64,000 nt of DNA from Catenulispora sp. GP43 (GTDB taxonomy: Bacteria; Actinomycetota; Actinomycetes; Streptomycetales; Catenulisporaceae), in NCBI RefSeq assembly GCF_041260665.1, contig NZ_JBGCCT010000013.1:124001-188000 (forward strand), written 5' to 3'. Each line of letters starts with the position of its first letter. The first letter of the stretch is position 1. Shown piece after piece: positions 25,622-35,653 of the stretch. The translations under genes were made by a program, and so were the position numbers. The notes under the pieces were generated by a model. The model had not been told where the DNA came from. It did not search any database and was given only the letters and a program-made list of their open reading frames with translations.

Positions 25622-28222
25622 GTGAGGCGCGGTACGAACCTGGCCCACGAGGAAGCGCGTGAGCGCGCGGCGCTGGTGGACGTTCAGTCCTACGAGGTGA
25701 GTCTGGACTGGTCGGGGGCCCCCGATCCGGAGGCCGCGACATATCCGTCGGAAACGGTGGTGGTGTTCACCGCGCGGACCCCCGGCGCGTCGACCTTCAT
25801 CGACCTGATCGCCCCGAACGTCCGCGCGATCAGGTTCAACGGCCGGGACCTGGATCCCGCCGAGGCGTTCCAGGACAGCCGGATCGCGCTGACGGACCTG
25901 CGGACGGAGAACGTGCTGCGGGTGGTCGCCGACTGCGCGTACATGAACACCGGCGAGGGTCTGCACCGGATGTTCGATCCGGTGGACGGCGAGGTGTACC
26001 TGTACACGCAGTTCGCCTCACCGGACTCGCGGCGGGCGTTCGCGGTGTTCGAGCAGCCGGACTTGAAGGCCACCTTCGCCTTCACGGTGCGGGCGCCGGA
26101 GACGTGGCAGGTCTTCTCTAACTCGCCTACGCCGGAGTCGCAGTCGCAGTCGGAGCCGCACTCGCACGGGGACGGCGCCGCGGTGTGGGTCTTCGAGCCG
26201 ACGCCGCGGATCTCGTCGTACGTCACGGCCGTGGCCGGCGGGAAGTACCACGTCGCGCGTTCGGAGCACACCACCAAGCGCGGGCAGAAGATCCCGCTGG
26301 CGGTGGCGGTGCGGGCATCGCTGGCCGAGTACCTGCGTCCGGAGGAGATCTTCGAGGTCACCGGGCAGGGGTTCGACTTCTTCACCGAGAAGTTCGACCG
26401 CGACTATCCGTTCGGGAAGTACGACCAGTTGTTCGTGCCGGAGTTCAACTTCGGTGCGATGGAGAATCCCGGGTGTGTCACGTTCCGCGAGGAGTTCATC
26501 TTCCGGTCGAAGGTCACGGCCATCTCGTACGAGACGCGCGCCGAGGTCATCCTGCATGAGATGGCGCATATGTGGTTCGGTGACCTGGTCACCATGCAGT
26601 GGTGGAACGACCTCTGGCTGAACGAGTCGTTCGCCACCTTCAGTGCTTTTTACGCGCAGGTCGCCTCGACCCGTTTCAAGGACGCGTGGACGACGTTCGC
26701 CAACGCCAACAAGACTCGGGGCTACCGCCAGGACCAGTTGCCCAGCACGCACCCGATCGTCGCGGAGATCCGCAACCTCGAGGACGTGAAGGGCAATATC
26801 GACGACATCACCTATGCCAAGGGTGCTTCGGTTCTGAAGCAGCTGGTGGCCTGGGTCGGTGACGAGCAGTTCTTCGAGGGGCTGCGTCGATACTTCGAAC
26901 GGCACGCCTGGGGCAACACCACGTTGGCCGACCTGCTCGCCGCGCTTGAGGAGAGCTCCGGCCGCGACCTGAGGGCATGGTCGGAGCTCTGGTTGGAGAC
27001 CGCTGGTCCGAACACTCTGCGGCCGGTGTATGAGGTCGATGACGCGGGCAACTTCACCTCTTTCGCCGTTGAGCAGGAGGGCTTCTCCGAGCAGTTCCCG
27101 ACGCTGCGTCCGCACCGTTTGGCGATCGGTTTGTACAACATGGTCGAGGGCGCGTTGGTGCGTACCGACCGGGTGGAGCTGGACGTCACCGGCGCCCGCA
27201 CCGACGTGGCCGACCTGGTCGGCAAGGCCCGCCCGGCGCTGGTGCTGCTCAACGACGACGACCTCACCTTTGCCAAGATCCGCCTGGACGAGCATTCAAT
27301 GGCGACGTTGGCGGAGCATGTCGGTGATTTCGCCGAGTCGCTGCCGCGGACCCTGTGCTGGGGCGCTGCCTGGGACATGCTGCGCAACGCCGAGCTGGCC
27401 GCGCGCGACTACCTCAAGCTGGTGCTGAGCGGGATCGGCCGGGAGTCCGACATCGGCGTGGCGCAGCTGCTGCAGCGGCAGGCCAAGTCCGCGGTGGAGC
27501 TGTTCGCCGACCCGGCGTGGCGCCCGACCGGCCAGGCGCTGGTGGCCGACGCCTCCTGGGAGCACCTGAAGGCCGCCGAGCCCGGTTCGGACTTCCAGCT
27601 CGCCTGGGTCCGCTCCTTCGCCGAGAATGCGGCCACTGATGAGCAGCTGGCGTCCATTGCCGCCCTGCTGGAGGGCTCGATAGTGCTCGACGGCCTGACG
27701 GTCGACACCGAGCTGCGCTGGACCCTGCTGATGGCCCTGGTGGTCGGCGGCAAGGCGGACGTCCCGGAGATCGAGGCCGAGCTGGAGCGCGACAAGACCG
27801 CCACCGGCGAGCGCTACGCCCTCCGCTCCCGCGCCGCACGGCCGACCGCCGAGGCCAAGGCCGAGGCGTGGGCGTCGGTCGTGGACGGGGACACCCTGGC
27901 CAACCACACCGTGGCCTCGGTCATCGCAGGCTTCCAATCGGTCCCGGCCGACAAGCGCGAGGAACTACTCAAGCCGTACCTCGCGACGTACTTCACGGTG
28001 CTGGAAGGCATCTGGGAATCCCGCACCCACGAGATCGCCGCCCAGATCGCCACCGGCCTGTACCCGGCCTCCGCGATCGAGCAGGCCACCCTGGACGCCA
28101 CCGACGCCTGGCTGGCCGCGCGACAGCCGGCGCCGGCCCTGCGGCGGCTGGTCATCGAGGCCGCGGACACGGTCACGCGGGGTTTGCAGGCGCAGGCTGT
28201 GGACCGGGCCGCAGGGTGCTGA
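25622..28222 (+). CDS. pepN: Aminopeptidase N (M1 zinc metallopeptidase)
   Basis: 866 residues. GAMENPG exopeptidase motif and the zinc site HEMAH-X18-E, with His312, Glu313, His316 and Glu335. It removes N-terminal amino acids from peptides in the cytoplasm. The length matches actinobacterial PepN. The start is GTG 25622 with AAGGAG about eight bases upstream; an out-of-frame ATG just before it hits a stop within two codons. A Gln/Ser/Glu-rich insert (about residues 165-182) interrupts the N-terminal domain. It is followed 12 bp later by a small hypothetical gene. Confidence 0.96.
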   Translation: MRRGTNLAHEEARERAALVDVQSYEVSLDWSGAPDPEAATYPSETVVVFTARTPGASTFIDLIAPNVRAIRFNGRDLDPAEAFQDSRIALTDLRTENVLRVVADCAYMNTGEGLHRMFDPVDGEVYLYTQFASPDSRRAFAVFEQPDLKATFAFTVRAPETWQVFSNSPTPESQSQSEPHSHGDGAAVWVFEPTPRISSYVTAVAGGKYHVARSEHTTKRGQKIPLAVAVRASLAEYLRPEEIFEVTGQGFDFFTEKFDRDYPFGKYDQLFVPEFNFGAMENPGCVTFREEFIFRSKVTAISYETRAEVILHEMAHMWFGDLVTMQWWNDLWLNESFATFSAFYAQVASTRFKDAWTTFANANKTRGYRQDQLPSTHPIVAEIRNLEDVKGNIDDITYAKGASVLKQLVAWVGDEQFFEGLRRYFERHAWGNTTLADLLAALEESSGRDLRAWSELWLETAGPNTLRPVYEVDDAGNFTSFAVEQEGFSEQFPTLRPHRLAIGLYNMVEGALVRTDRVELDVTGARTDVADLVGKARPALVLLNDDDLTFAKIRLDEHSMATLAEHVGDFAESLPRTLCWGAAWDMLRNAELAARDYLKLVLSGIGRESDIGVAQLLQRQAKSAVELFADPAWRPTGQALVADASWEHLKAAEPGSDFQLAWVRSFAENAATDEQLASIAALLEGSIVLDGLTVDTELRWTLLMALVVGGKADVPEIEAELERDKTATGERYALRSRAARPTAEAKAEAWASVVDGDTLANHTVASVIAGFQSVPADKREELLKPYLATYFTVLEGIWESRTHEIAAQIATGLYPASAIEQATLDATDAWLAARQPAPALRRLVIEAADTVTRGLQAQAVDRAAGC

Positions 28223-28234
28223 GCGGGAATTCTG

Positions 28235-28744
28235 ATGTCTGAGCACCAGCGGTTGTCCCGGTCGTCGTTCCGGCGCCTCCACCCGATGTCGCGGCCTCGA
28301 CCGATGCCCCTTGTGCCGGACCGGATCTGGTCCGACGACGACTGGGACCGGATCCAGGCCGGGTACCGCGCTCGGGACATGGACGAGAAGTGGAACGTGT
28401 TCGCCGAGGAGGACGTCGTCTACCTGCACCGCAGCTGGACGGGCTTCGGAGTCTACGCAGCGACGTTCGGCGCGGCGGAGGGCGGCGGCCGTCGGATCAC
28501 CGAGGCCGTGGCCGAGGGCGACCGCGAGCGTCACCGCCCGGTGGACGACGAGTACGACTGCGTCATGCTCGAGATCGTGCTGAGTGCGATCGTGCTCGGC
28601 GAACCCGCGCAGGAGGCCCGTGAGCGTCTCGTCGCCCTGACTCGGAGGGCCGCGGGCGGGGCGAACGTCCCGGCCGGGGTCCTTCAGCACTCGGCGGTCG
28701 GCCTGCGGTCGGAACCTGTGAGGCCGCAGCCGGAGCGGCCATGA
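28235..28744 (+). CDS. Conserved hypothetical protein
   Basis: 169 residues, soluble, no signal. The central part, MDEKWNVFAEEDVVYLHRSW and TGFGVYAATF, is a pattern I associate with short actinobacterial proteins of unknown function. The Arg-rich N-terminus is probably an extension, and an internal Met before SRPRP is an alternative start. It follows pepN by 12 bp and may be co-transcribed. Confidence 0.65.
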   Translation: MSEHQRLSRSSFRRLHPMSRPRPMPLVPDRIWSDDDWDRIQAGYRARDMDEKWNVFAEEDVVYLHRSWTGFGVYAATFGAAEGGGRRITEAVAEGDRERHRPVDDEYDCVMLEIVLSAIVLGEPAQEARERLVALTRRAAGGANVPAGVLQHSAVGLRSEPVRPQPERP

Positions 28745-28950
28745 CCGAACCAGCGCGATGGCCCGGCAGCCCGCTGCGCACCGAGAGCACTATCTGCGCC
28801 TGACCGTCTGCGCCATCAGCGCCTGACCGCCTGGGCCACGATCGCTCGCCGCACCATCCCGCTGCCGGCCGCCGCTCCTGCGCCGCAGTACCTGCCCGCC
28901 GCTCGCCGCCGCCCAGCCCGCCGCCCCAGCCCGCCGCCCGCCGAGAGCCC

Positions 28951-29760
28951 TCACCGCCGCACCGGCTCCGCGATCCGCACCGCCACCCCCTGCGCCGCGA
29001 TCGCCTGCAGCTCCGCCGGATCGGCGCTCGTGTCCGTCACCAGCTGGTCGATCGCGTCCAGTCCGACCACGTGTGCCAGGTGCGTGCGGCCGATCTTCGA
29101 GCCGTCGGCGACCACCACGACGCGGCGGGCGCGGCCGATGATCACCGCGTTGGTGTGCGCCTCGACCTCGTCGTGGGTGGACAGGCCGCTGGCGGCGCTG
29201 ATGCCGTCGATGCCTATGAACGCCGTGTCCACGTTGAAGCGGCCGACGATGGTCTCGGCCCAGGGGCCGACCATCTCGTAGGAGTTGGAGCGGGCCACGC
29301 CGCCGGTGACCACCAGTTTCACCTTCGGGCGGTTGACCAGGATGCCGGCGATGTTCAGGGCGTTGGTCACCACCGTCAGCTCGGTGCGGGTGGCCAGGAG
29401 CCGGGCCACCTCGCTGGTGGTGGTGCCGCCGTTGACCGCCACCACGTGGCGGCCCGGGGCCAGGGCTCGCAGGGCCATGCGCGCGATGGCCTGTTTGGCC
29501 GCGCGGCCGTGGTTGTCGCGGTAGCGGACCGGCAGTTCGTACGCGACGTCGCGGCCGACCGCGCCGCCGCGGGTGCGGACCAGCAGGTTCTGGTCGTCCA
29601 GCAGGGTCAGGTCGCGGCGGATGGTGGCCACGGAGACGCCGAGTTCGCGCGCCGCGGTGGCGACGTCCACGCTGCCGCCGTAGGCCAGCCGGTCCAGGAT
29701 CGCGGTGACGCGGTCGGAACGGTGCATGGTCGGGATGTGCTTGCTGTGATGATCGGACAT
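28951..29760 (-). CDS. DeoR family transcriptional regulator
   Basis: 269 residues from ATG 29760. N-terminal DeoR helix-turn-helix (DVATAARELGVSVATIRRDL, about residues 30-49) and a C-terminal sugar-phosphate sensing domain with VAVNGGTTTSEVA and DTAFIGIDGIS. DeoR proteins respond to phosphorylated sugars. It is divergent from the ABC/SIS/GH4/PfkB operon, whose SIS and kinase products would make or consume such phosphates, so it is the likely operon repressor, comparable to AgaR. An internal Met near the HTH (29727) is an alternative start. Confidence 0.9.
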   Translation of the reverse strand: MSDHHSKHIPTMHRSDRVTAILDRLAYGGSVDVATAARELGVSVATIRRDLTLLDDQNLLVRTRGGAVGRDVAYELPVRYRDNHGRAAKQAIARMALRALAPGRHVVAVNGGTTTSEVARLLATRTELTVVTNALNIAGILVNRPKVKLVVTGGVARSNSYEMVGPWAETIVGRFNVDTAFIGIDGISAASGLSTHDEVEAHTNAVIIGRARRVVVVADGSKIGRTHLAHVVGLDAIDQLVTDTSADPAELQAIAAQGVAVRIAEPVRR

Positions 29761-30120
29761 CAGCGGGCATCGATGAGGCTCACGGTGAGCTCCACAGTGC
29801 TGGTGGGCACGACCCCGCCTCGGAAGCCGCGCGGCGATGCGCACGCGGTCCTGGCGACTCGGTCCGGGCTCGCGGCGGACGCGCCGACATACCGGATGGG
29901 CGTACCTCTGACGTCGCGTTTGCACGGCGACTGCCCCCGATGCTACGCGTGCGCCCGGATGCTGCCAAGAACTTGCTCAACGCGCGACGTTGCGTGCGTC
30001 TGCGAGCATCCCCGGTGAGCGAAACGTGCGTGGATCTTGTGAGTTCGGTGTGCGGGGTTCTTGAATGACGGAACTCTTCCGTCCCCGTTCCCTCCGTCTT
30101 CTCCGCCTGGGAGGCCTCCC
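29761..30120. promoter_or_regulatory. Divergent control region between DeoR regulator and the SIS/GH4 operon
   Basis: 360 bp without a convincing gene. An inverted pair CAAGAAC (29966-29972) and GTTCTTG (30057-30063) brackets the right half and could be DeoR half-sites. GGGAGG lies six bases before the GTG start of the binding protein. No confident -35/-10 pair was found. The operator call is weak. Confidence 0.35.
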
Positions 30121-31443
30121 GTGCACCCAAGAACGACACGCACACTCCGCTCGGCAGCCGCGGCCGTCACCGTCGCCGCGCTGGCGCTGACCGCCGGCTG
30201 CTCGTCGTCGTCCTCCTCCAAGGCGGCCGCGGATCCGGCCAAGCCGGTCACCATCACCGTGTGGACCGGGCAGGACGTCGCCCCCGAGAAGCTCCTGGAG
30301 GGCCTGGCCAAGCAGTTCCACCAGTCCCACCCGAACGTCACCGTCGACATCTCGCCCGGCGCGCCGACCACCGACCAGCTGCTGCCGAAGCTGACCGCCG
30401 CCTTCACCAGCGGCACCTACCCGGACATCTCGTACAACTTCGGCAGCTGGGCCACGCAGATGCAGCTGTCCGGCCGCACCCTGGACATCACCGACAAGGT
30501 CAAGGACCCGTCGGTGAAGTGGGAGGAGTTCCCGCCGGCGGCCCGGCAGACCGCCACGCCCAACGGCCATGTGATCGGCTTCCCGGCGGTCGTGGACAAC
30601 CTGGCCCTGATGTACAACAAGAAGCTGTTCCAGGCCGCGGGCATCCCCGAGCCCACGAACAACTGGACCTGGGACGATTTCCGCGCTGCGGCCAAGAAGC
30701 TCACCGACCCGGCCAAGAACATATACGGCACCGCCTATTCGGTCTCCGGCACCGAGGACACAACCTGGCACTTCTGGCCGCTGCTGTGGCAGAAGGGCGG
30801 CAGCGTCCTGAACTCCGACAACACCAAGTCCGCCTTCGACTCCGACGCCGGCGTGGCCGCGCTGACGTTCCTGCAGCAGATGGCCGTGACCGACAAGTCC
30901 GTGTACCTCTCGCAGGACGACCAGAAGTACGCCGACCTGTTCAAGTCCGGCCTGATCGGCATGATCATGAGCGGGCCCTGGCAGCTGTCCGACAACGTCG
31001 CTGCCAACCTCGACTACGGCGTCACCTACCTGCCGTCCTTCGACGGCGACAACCACCAGACGATCTCCGGCCCCGACATCTGGACCCTGTACGACCACCA
31101 CGACGCGAACCGCGCCTACTGGTCCTACCAGTTCGCGCAGTGGCTGACCTCGCAGGAGACCGACCCGCAGTTCAACCTGGCCACCGGCAACCTGCCGCTG
31201 CGCAGCAGCGAGGCCACCAGCCAGGAGTTCCAGGCCTACGCCAAGCAGTACCCCGGCGCGCAGACCCTCTTCGACAACCTGAAGAACGCCACCACCGCCC
31301 GGCCGACCGTCCCCGGCTACGTCGGCCTGTCCCAGGCCGTCGGGCAGGCGATCGCCAAGGTGCTGCAAGGGCAGGGCGATCCCAAGTCGGCGTTGCAGGA
31401 CGCGGCCAAGGCCGCCGACGTCGCGCTGGCGCAAGCGGACTGA
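30121..31443 (+). CDS. CUT1 ABC importer, extracellular sugar-binding lipoprotein
   Basis: 440 residues from GTG 30121 with GGGAGG six bases upstream; the open frame extends further upstream but lacks a signal. Lipobox LTAGC (Cys near residue 27), a Ser/Ala linker, then a type-1 extracellular solute-binding protein (ITVWTGQDV, NLALMYNKKLF, WNW-type aromatic sites). It binds an oligosaccharide for the permeases that follow. The context suggests an alpha-galactoside or galactosaminide ligand. Confidence 0.92.
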   Translation: MHPRTTRTLRSAAAAVTVAALALTAGCSSSSSSKAAADPAKPVTITVWTGQDVAPEKLLEGLAKQFHQSHPNVTVDISPGAPTTDQLLPKLTAAFTSGTYPDISYNFGSWATQMQLSGRTLDITDKVKDPSVKWEEFPPAARQTATPNGHVIGFPAVVDNLALMYNKKLFQAAGIPEPTNNWTWDDFRAAAKKLTDPAKNIYGTAYSVSGTEDTTWHFWPLLWQKGGSVLNSDNTKSAFDSDAGVAALTFLQQMAVTDKSVYLSQDDQKYADLFKSGLIGMIMSGPWQLSDNVAANLDYGVTYLPSFDGDNHQTISGPDIWTLYDHHDANRAYWSYQFAQWLTSQETDPQFNLATGNLPLRSSEATSQEFQAYAKQYPGAQTLFDNLKNATTARPTVPGYVGLSQAVGQAIAKVLQGQGDPKSALQDAAKAADVALAQAD

Positions 31444-31452
31444 GGCGCGCCG

Positions 31453-32451
31453 ATGAAACACGGAATCCTGATCTCCGACCACGAGAAGGCCGGGGGAGGC
31501 GCTCGGCGGCGGAACGCCCCGGTCGCAGACATCGACGATGGAGCGGCCCCCGCCAAGCCCAAGTGGACCGCGCGCCGCCGGCGCGTCATGGCCAACCTCA
31601 CCGGCTGGTCCTTCGCCGCCCCGGCCACCCTGATCATCCTGGGCCTGACCCTGTTCCCCGCGGCCTGGGCCTTCCTGATCTCCCGCGAGCACTGGAACGG
31701 CATCACCCCGGCGCGCCAGATCGGCTGGGACAACTACCGCCTGATGGTGCAGGACCCGGACTTCAAGTCGGCCGTGAACCACACCGTGCTGTTCACTGTC
31801 CTGTACGTCCCGGTGGTGCTGGTCCTGGGCATGTTTTTGGCGATCGCGCTGAACCGCGGGATCCGCTTCATCGCGTTCTACCGCACCGCGCTGTTCGTGC
31901 CCCTGGTCGTCTCGGCCGCCGCCACCGGCATCCTGGCGAACTTCGTGTTCGACCAGCAGTTCGGCCTGGCGAACAACCTGCTGCGGGTGCTGCACCTGCC
32001 GCAGCAGGGGTTCCTGGCCGACCGGCACGAGGTCATGTGGGTCATAGCCCTGATCTACCTGTGGACCGACCTGGCGTTCTCGGTGATCGTCTACCTGGCC
32101 GCGCTCCAGGACATCCCGACCGACTGCCTGGAGGCCGCGCGCATCGACGGCGCCAACCGCTGGCAGCAGTTCCGGCACGTGATCCTGCCGAGCCTGGCGC
32201 CGGTCACGGTGTTCGTCGGCGTCTGGGAGACCATCTCGGTGCTGCAGATCTTCGAGCTGGTCCTGACCACCACGCACGGCGGGCCATTGGGCGCCAGCCA
32301 GACCATCGTCTACTTCATCTACAACCAGGCGTTCAACCTTTCCCGCTACGGATACGGATCGGCGGCCGCCTACACGCTGTTCGGCGCCACCCTGATCATC
32401 ACCCTGGGACTGTTCGCGTACGCCCGGCGCAGCAAGATCGAGGCCTTCTGA
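31453..32451 (+). CDS. CUT1 ABC importer permease (MalF/UgpA type)
   Basis: 332 residues with six predicted membrane segments after a charged N-terminal tail of about 45 residues. The EAA loop reads CLEAARIDGANRWQQFRHVILP. It forms the channel with the gene at 32451. The TGA overlaps the next ATG. No ATPase is in the operon. Confidence 0.92.
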   Translation: MKHGILISDHEKAGGGARRRNAPVADIDDGAAPAKPKWTARRRRVMANLTGWSFAAPATLIILGLTLFPAAWAFLISREHWNGITPARQIGWDNYRLMVQDPDFKSAVNHTVLFTVLYVPVVLVLGMFLAIALNRGIRFIAFYRTALFVPLVVSAAATGILANFVFDQQFGLANNLLRVLHLPQQGFLADRHEVMWVIALIYLWTDLAFSVIVYLAALQDIPTDCLEAARIDGANRWQQFRHVILPSLAPVTVFVGVWETISVLQIFELVLTTTHGGPLGASQTIVYFIYNQAFNLSRYGYGSAAAYTLFGATLIITLGLFAYARRSKIEAF

Positions 32452-33266
32452 TGACGCGCAAGTTCAGCCGCTGGCATCTGCTCCTGATGCCGCTGTCCCT
32501 GGTGTTCCTGCTGCCGCTGGCACAGATGCTGCTGGCCTCGTTCACCTCGAACGCGGACATCAACCGCTTCCCGCCCCGGTTCTTCCCCTCCGCGCTGCAC
32601 ATCAGCGGCTACGTGCGGCTGTTCCGCGACGCGCCGGTCGGGCGGTGGATGCTGAACTCCGCGATCGTCTCGGGCATCGCGATCGTCAGCCACCTGATCC
32701 TGTGCTCCCTCGGCGGCTACGCCTATGCGCGGCTGTCCTTCCGGGGGCGGACCGTGGCGTTCGTGACGCTGGTGGCCACGATCATGATCCCGACGCAGAT
32801 GCTGATGATCCCCACCTACTTCATGTTCACCCACCTGGGGCTCATCGACACCCTCGGCGCGGCGTTCGTGCCCTTCCTGACCTCGGCGTTCGGCGTGTTC
32901 CTGATGCGGCAGTTCTTCCTGTCCCTGCCCAAGGACCTGGAGGAGGCCGGCCGGATCGACGGGCTGACCACCTTCGGGGTGTTCTTCCGCATCGTGCTGC
33001 CGCTGGCCCGGCCGGCGCTGGCCACCCTGGCCGTGTTCACGCTGCTCAACTCCTGGAACGACCTGCTGTGGCCGCTGATCGCGATCAACGACCCGTCGAA
33101 GTTCACCATCCAGCTCGGGCTGATCAACTTCCAGGGCGCGCACCACATCGACTGGCAGGAGCTGATGGCCTGCAACGTCGTGGCCACCGCGCCGCTGATC
33201 CTCGGCTTCCTCATCGCCCAGCGGCAGTTCGTGCAGACCATGAGCATGTCCGGGCTCAAGGGCTGA
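32451..33266 (+). CDS. CUT1 ABC importer permease (MalG/UgpE type)
   Basis: 271 residues from ATG 32451, overlapping the upstream stop (TGATG). Six membrane segments; EAA loop LEEAGRIDGLTTFGVFFRI. It pairs with the preceding permease. Confidence 0.92.
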   Translation: MTRKFSRWHLLLMPLSLVFLLPLAQMLLASFTSNADINRFPPRFFPSALHISGYVRLFRDAPVGRWMLNSAIVSGIAIVSHLILCSLGGYAYARLSFRGRTVAFVTLVATIMIPTQMLMIPTYFMFTHLGLIDTLGAAFVPFLTSAFGVFLMRQFFLSLPKDLEEAGRIDGLTTFGVFFRIVLPLARPALATLAVFTLLNSWNDLLWPLIAINDPSKFTIQLGLINFQGAHHIDWQELMACNVVATAPLILGFLIAQRQFVQTMSMSGLKG

Positions 33267-33340
33267 ACCGCGCCTTCCCGCCGCTCCTCTCCGCCGCTCC
33301 TCTTTCGCCGTACCCGAACGTCTTCCCCGAACGGAGTCAC

Positions 33341-34249
33341 ATGTCTTCCTTCGTCACCGCCGAACTGGCCGACCAGCCGCGCAGCTGGCGGCGGGCCGCC
33401 GAGCTGGCCGGCACCGCGGCGGGCCTGCCCGAGCCCGGCGAACGCGTGGCCGTCGTCGGCTGCGGGACGTCCTGGTTCATGGCCCAGGCCTACGCCGGGC
33501 TGCGCGAGGCCTCCGGCGCCGGGGAGACCGACGCCTTCACCGCCTCCGAGCTGCCGGCCGGCCGCGACTACCACCGCGTTCTGGCCCTGAGCCGGTCCGG
33601 CACCACCACCGAGGTCCTGGACGTCCTGGCCGCCGCGACCGCGCCGACCACCCTGATCACCGGCGTCGCCGACTCCCCGGCCCCGGCGCTGGCCGGCGCC
33701 ACGATCGTGCTGGACTTCGCCGACGAGCGCTCGGTGGTCCAGACCCGCTTCGCCACCACCACCCTGATCCTGCTGCGCGCGCACCTCGGCGAGGACGTGA
33801 CGCAGGCGATCGCCGACGCCGAGACGGCGGTCGGCGGGCCGCTGCCGGCCGGGGTGGCCGACCGCACCCAGTTCACGTTCCTGGGCGCCGGCTGGACCAC
33901 CGGCCTGGCCGCCGAGGCCGCGCTGAAGATGCGCGAGGCGGCGCTGGCCTGGTCGGAGTCGTACCCGGCCATGGACTACCGGCACGGCCCGATCGCCATC
34001 ACCGACGAGAACTCAGCGGTCTGGATGTTCGGCGCCGCCCCCGAGGGCCTGGCCGAACAGGTCGGTGCCACCGGCGGGCTGTGGGTCCGCCAGGACCTCG
34101 ACCCGCTCGCCTCGCTGGTCCAGGCCCAGCGCCTGGCCCTGGAACTGGCCGTCCGGCGTGGTCTGGACCCGGACGCCCCGCGGCACCTGACCCGCTCGGT
34201 GATCCTGCGCCCGCCCAACGCCTCGGCCGCTACCGCCGCCTCAGCCTGA
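33341..34249 (+). CDS. Double-SIS sugar isomerase/deaminase (AgaS/GlmS-isomerase type)
   Basis: 302 residues with two SIS domains: VAVVGCGTSWFMAQAYAGLR and LALSRSGTTTEVLDVL in the first, FTFLGAGWTTGLAAEAALKM and DYRHGPIAI in the second. SIS proteins of this layout bind amino-sugar phosphates. AgaS converts galactosamine-6-phosphate to tagatose-6-phosphate and ammonia, while GlmS-like ones act on glucosamine-6-phosphate. CGGAG lies five bases before the ATG. With a PfkB kinase and a GH4 enzyme downstream, the galactosamine reading is favoured but not proven. Confidence 0.85.
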   Translation: MSSFVTAELADQPRSWRRAAELAGTAAGLPEPGERVAVVGCGTSWFMAQAYAGLREASGAGETDAFTASELPAGRDYHRVLALSRSGTTTEVLDVLAAATAPTTLITGVADSPAPALAGATIVLDFADERSVVQTRFATTTLILLRAHLGEDVTQAIADAETAVGGPLPAGVADRTQFTFLGAGWTTGLAAEAALKMREAALAWSESYPAMDYRHGPIAITDENSAVWMFGAAPEGLAEQVGATGGLWVRQDLDPLASLVQAQRLALELAVRRGLDPDAPRHLTRSVILRPPNASAATAASA

Positions 34250-34284
34250 TCTTTCTCCACCAATCTCCCGAAAGAGAATCCCGC

Positions 34285-35613
34285 GTGATCCGCATCGCCT
34301 TCGTCGGCGCCGGCTCGGTGGTCTTCACCCGGCAGCTGCTGCACGACATCCTGTCCTACCCCGAGCTGTCCGGAGCGGCCATAGCACTGCACGACATCGA
34401 CCCCGAACGCCTGCAGGTCGCCGCCGCCCTGGCCGACCACGCCGTGCGCACCACCGGCGCCGAGGTGACCGTCACGGCCACCACCGACCGCCGCGCGGCG
34501 CTCGCCGGCGCCGACGCGGTGGTCAACATGATCGCCGTCGGCGGGCACCGGGCCACCGTCACCGACTTCGAGATCCCGGCCGCCGCCGGCCTGCGCCAGA
34601 CCATCGGCGACACCCTGGGCGTCGGCGGCATCTTCCGCGCCCTGCGCACCTTCCCGGTGCTGAAGTCCCTGGCCGAGGACATGGCCGAGGTTTGCCCGCA
34701 GGCCTGGCTGCTGAACTACACCAACCCGATGGCCATGAACATCCAGTACCTGACCGCGATCGCGCCGAAGCTGAAGGTCGCGGGCCTGTGCCACTCGGTG
34801 TACTGGACCGTGCGCGGACTCTGCGACATCATCGGCGTCCCGCACGACGAGGTCGACGTCCTGTCCGCCGGCGTCAACCACCAGGCCTGGATCCTGCGCT
34901 GGCAGCACCGCGGCCGCGACCTCTACCCGGACCTGGACGCCGCCATCGCCGCCGACGCGGACCTGGCCCGCCGCGTCCGCGTCGACATGTACCGCCGCCT
35001 GGGCTACTACCCGACCGAGACCAGCGAGCACTCCAGCGAATACGTGCCCTGGTACCTCGGCCACACCAGCGAGATCGCCCGCCTGCGCATCCCCGTCGGC
35101 GACTACATCGGCATCAGCGCGGAGAACCTGGCCGAGTACAAGGAGCTGCGCAAGGTGGTCGCCGACGGCGGCGACCCGGTCGGCGGCTGGGAGAGCGACG
35201 CCGCCGAATACGCCCCGCAGGTCATCCACAGCCTGGTCACCGGCACACCCCGCACCATCCAGGTCACCACTCCCAACACCGGCCTGATCAGCAACCTGCC
35301 AGAGGGGGCGGCGGTGGAGGTCCCGGCGACCTTGGACCGCCTGGGCGTGCACCCGCACCACGTCGGAGCACTGCCGCCGCAACTGGCCGCGCCGAACCGG
35401 CACTTCCTGAACGTGGTCGACCTGGTGGTGGCCGCGGCGCTGGAAGGCGACCCCCGGCACATCCGGCACGCGGCGATGGCCGACCCGGCGACGGCCGCGA
35501 CGCTGACGGTCGAGGAGATCTGGAGCCTGTGCGACGCGATGGTCGAGGCGCACGGCGATGCGCTGCCCGAGCCGCTGCGGCGCGCGCCGGTGGTGGCGGG
35601 GGGTGCTCGGTGA
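34285..35613 (+). CDS. GH4 NAD-dependent glycosidase (alpha-galactosidase type)
   Basis: 442 residues from GTG 34285. The N-terminal Rossmann motif IAFVGAGSVVFTRQLL binds NAD+. GLCHSV near residue 172 gives the Cys and His that hold the Mn2+, and NYTNPMAMN is the conserved substrate loop. GH4 enzymes cleave by transient C3 oxidation. In this family CHSV marks the alpha-galactosidase/alpha-galacturonidase group, which uses non-phosphorylated substrates, unlike the phospho-glucosidases. It would hydrolyse the oligosaccharide imported by the preceding genes. Confidence 0.9.
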   Translation: MIRIAFVGAGSVVFTRQLLHDILSYPELSGAAIALHDIDPERLQVAAALADHAVRTTGAEVTVTATTDRRAALAGADAVVNMIAVGGHRATVTDFEIPAAAGLRQTIGDTLGVGGIFRALRTFPVLKSLAEDMAEVCPQAWLLNYTNPMAMNIQYLTAIAPKLKVAGLCHSVYWTVRGLCDIIGVPHDEVDVLSAGVNHQAWILRWQHRGRDLYPDLDAAIAADADLARRVRVDMYRRLGYYPTETSEHSSEYVPWYLGHTSEIARLRIPVGDYIGISAENLAEYKELRKVVADGGDPVGGWESDAAEYAPQVIHSLVTGTPRTIQVTTPNTGLISNLPEGAAVEVPATLDRLGVHPHHVGALPPQLAAPNRHFLNVVDLVVAAALEGDPRHIRHAAMADPATAATLTVEEIWSLCDAMVEAHGDALPEPLRRAPVVAGGAR

Positions 35614-35653
35614 GGGAGTTCGGCGGAGCATCAGCTTCGGGGCTGAGCCTGCT

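Noticed and set aside
28745-28950. Possible gene between the hypothetical protein and the DeoR regulator
   Set aside because: Open frames here are Pro/Arg/Ala low complexity without start signals; no gene supported.
29977-32277. A 766-codon minus-strand frame opposite the ABC genes
   Set aside because: His/Gln/Val/Arg-rich mirror frame opposite a binding protein and permease with clear motifs.
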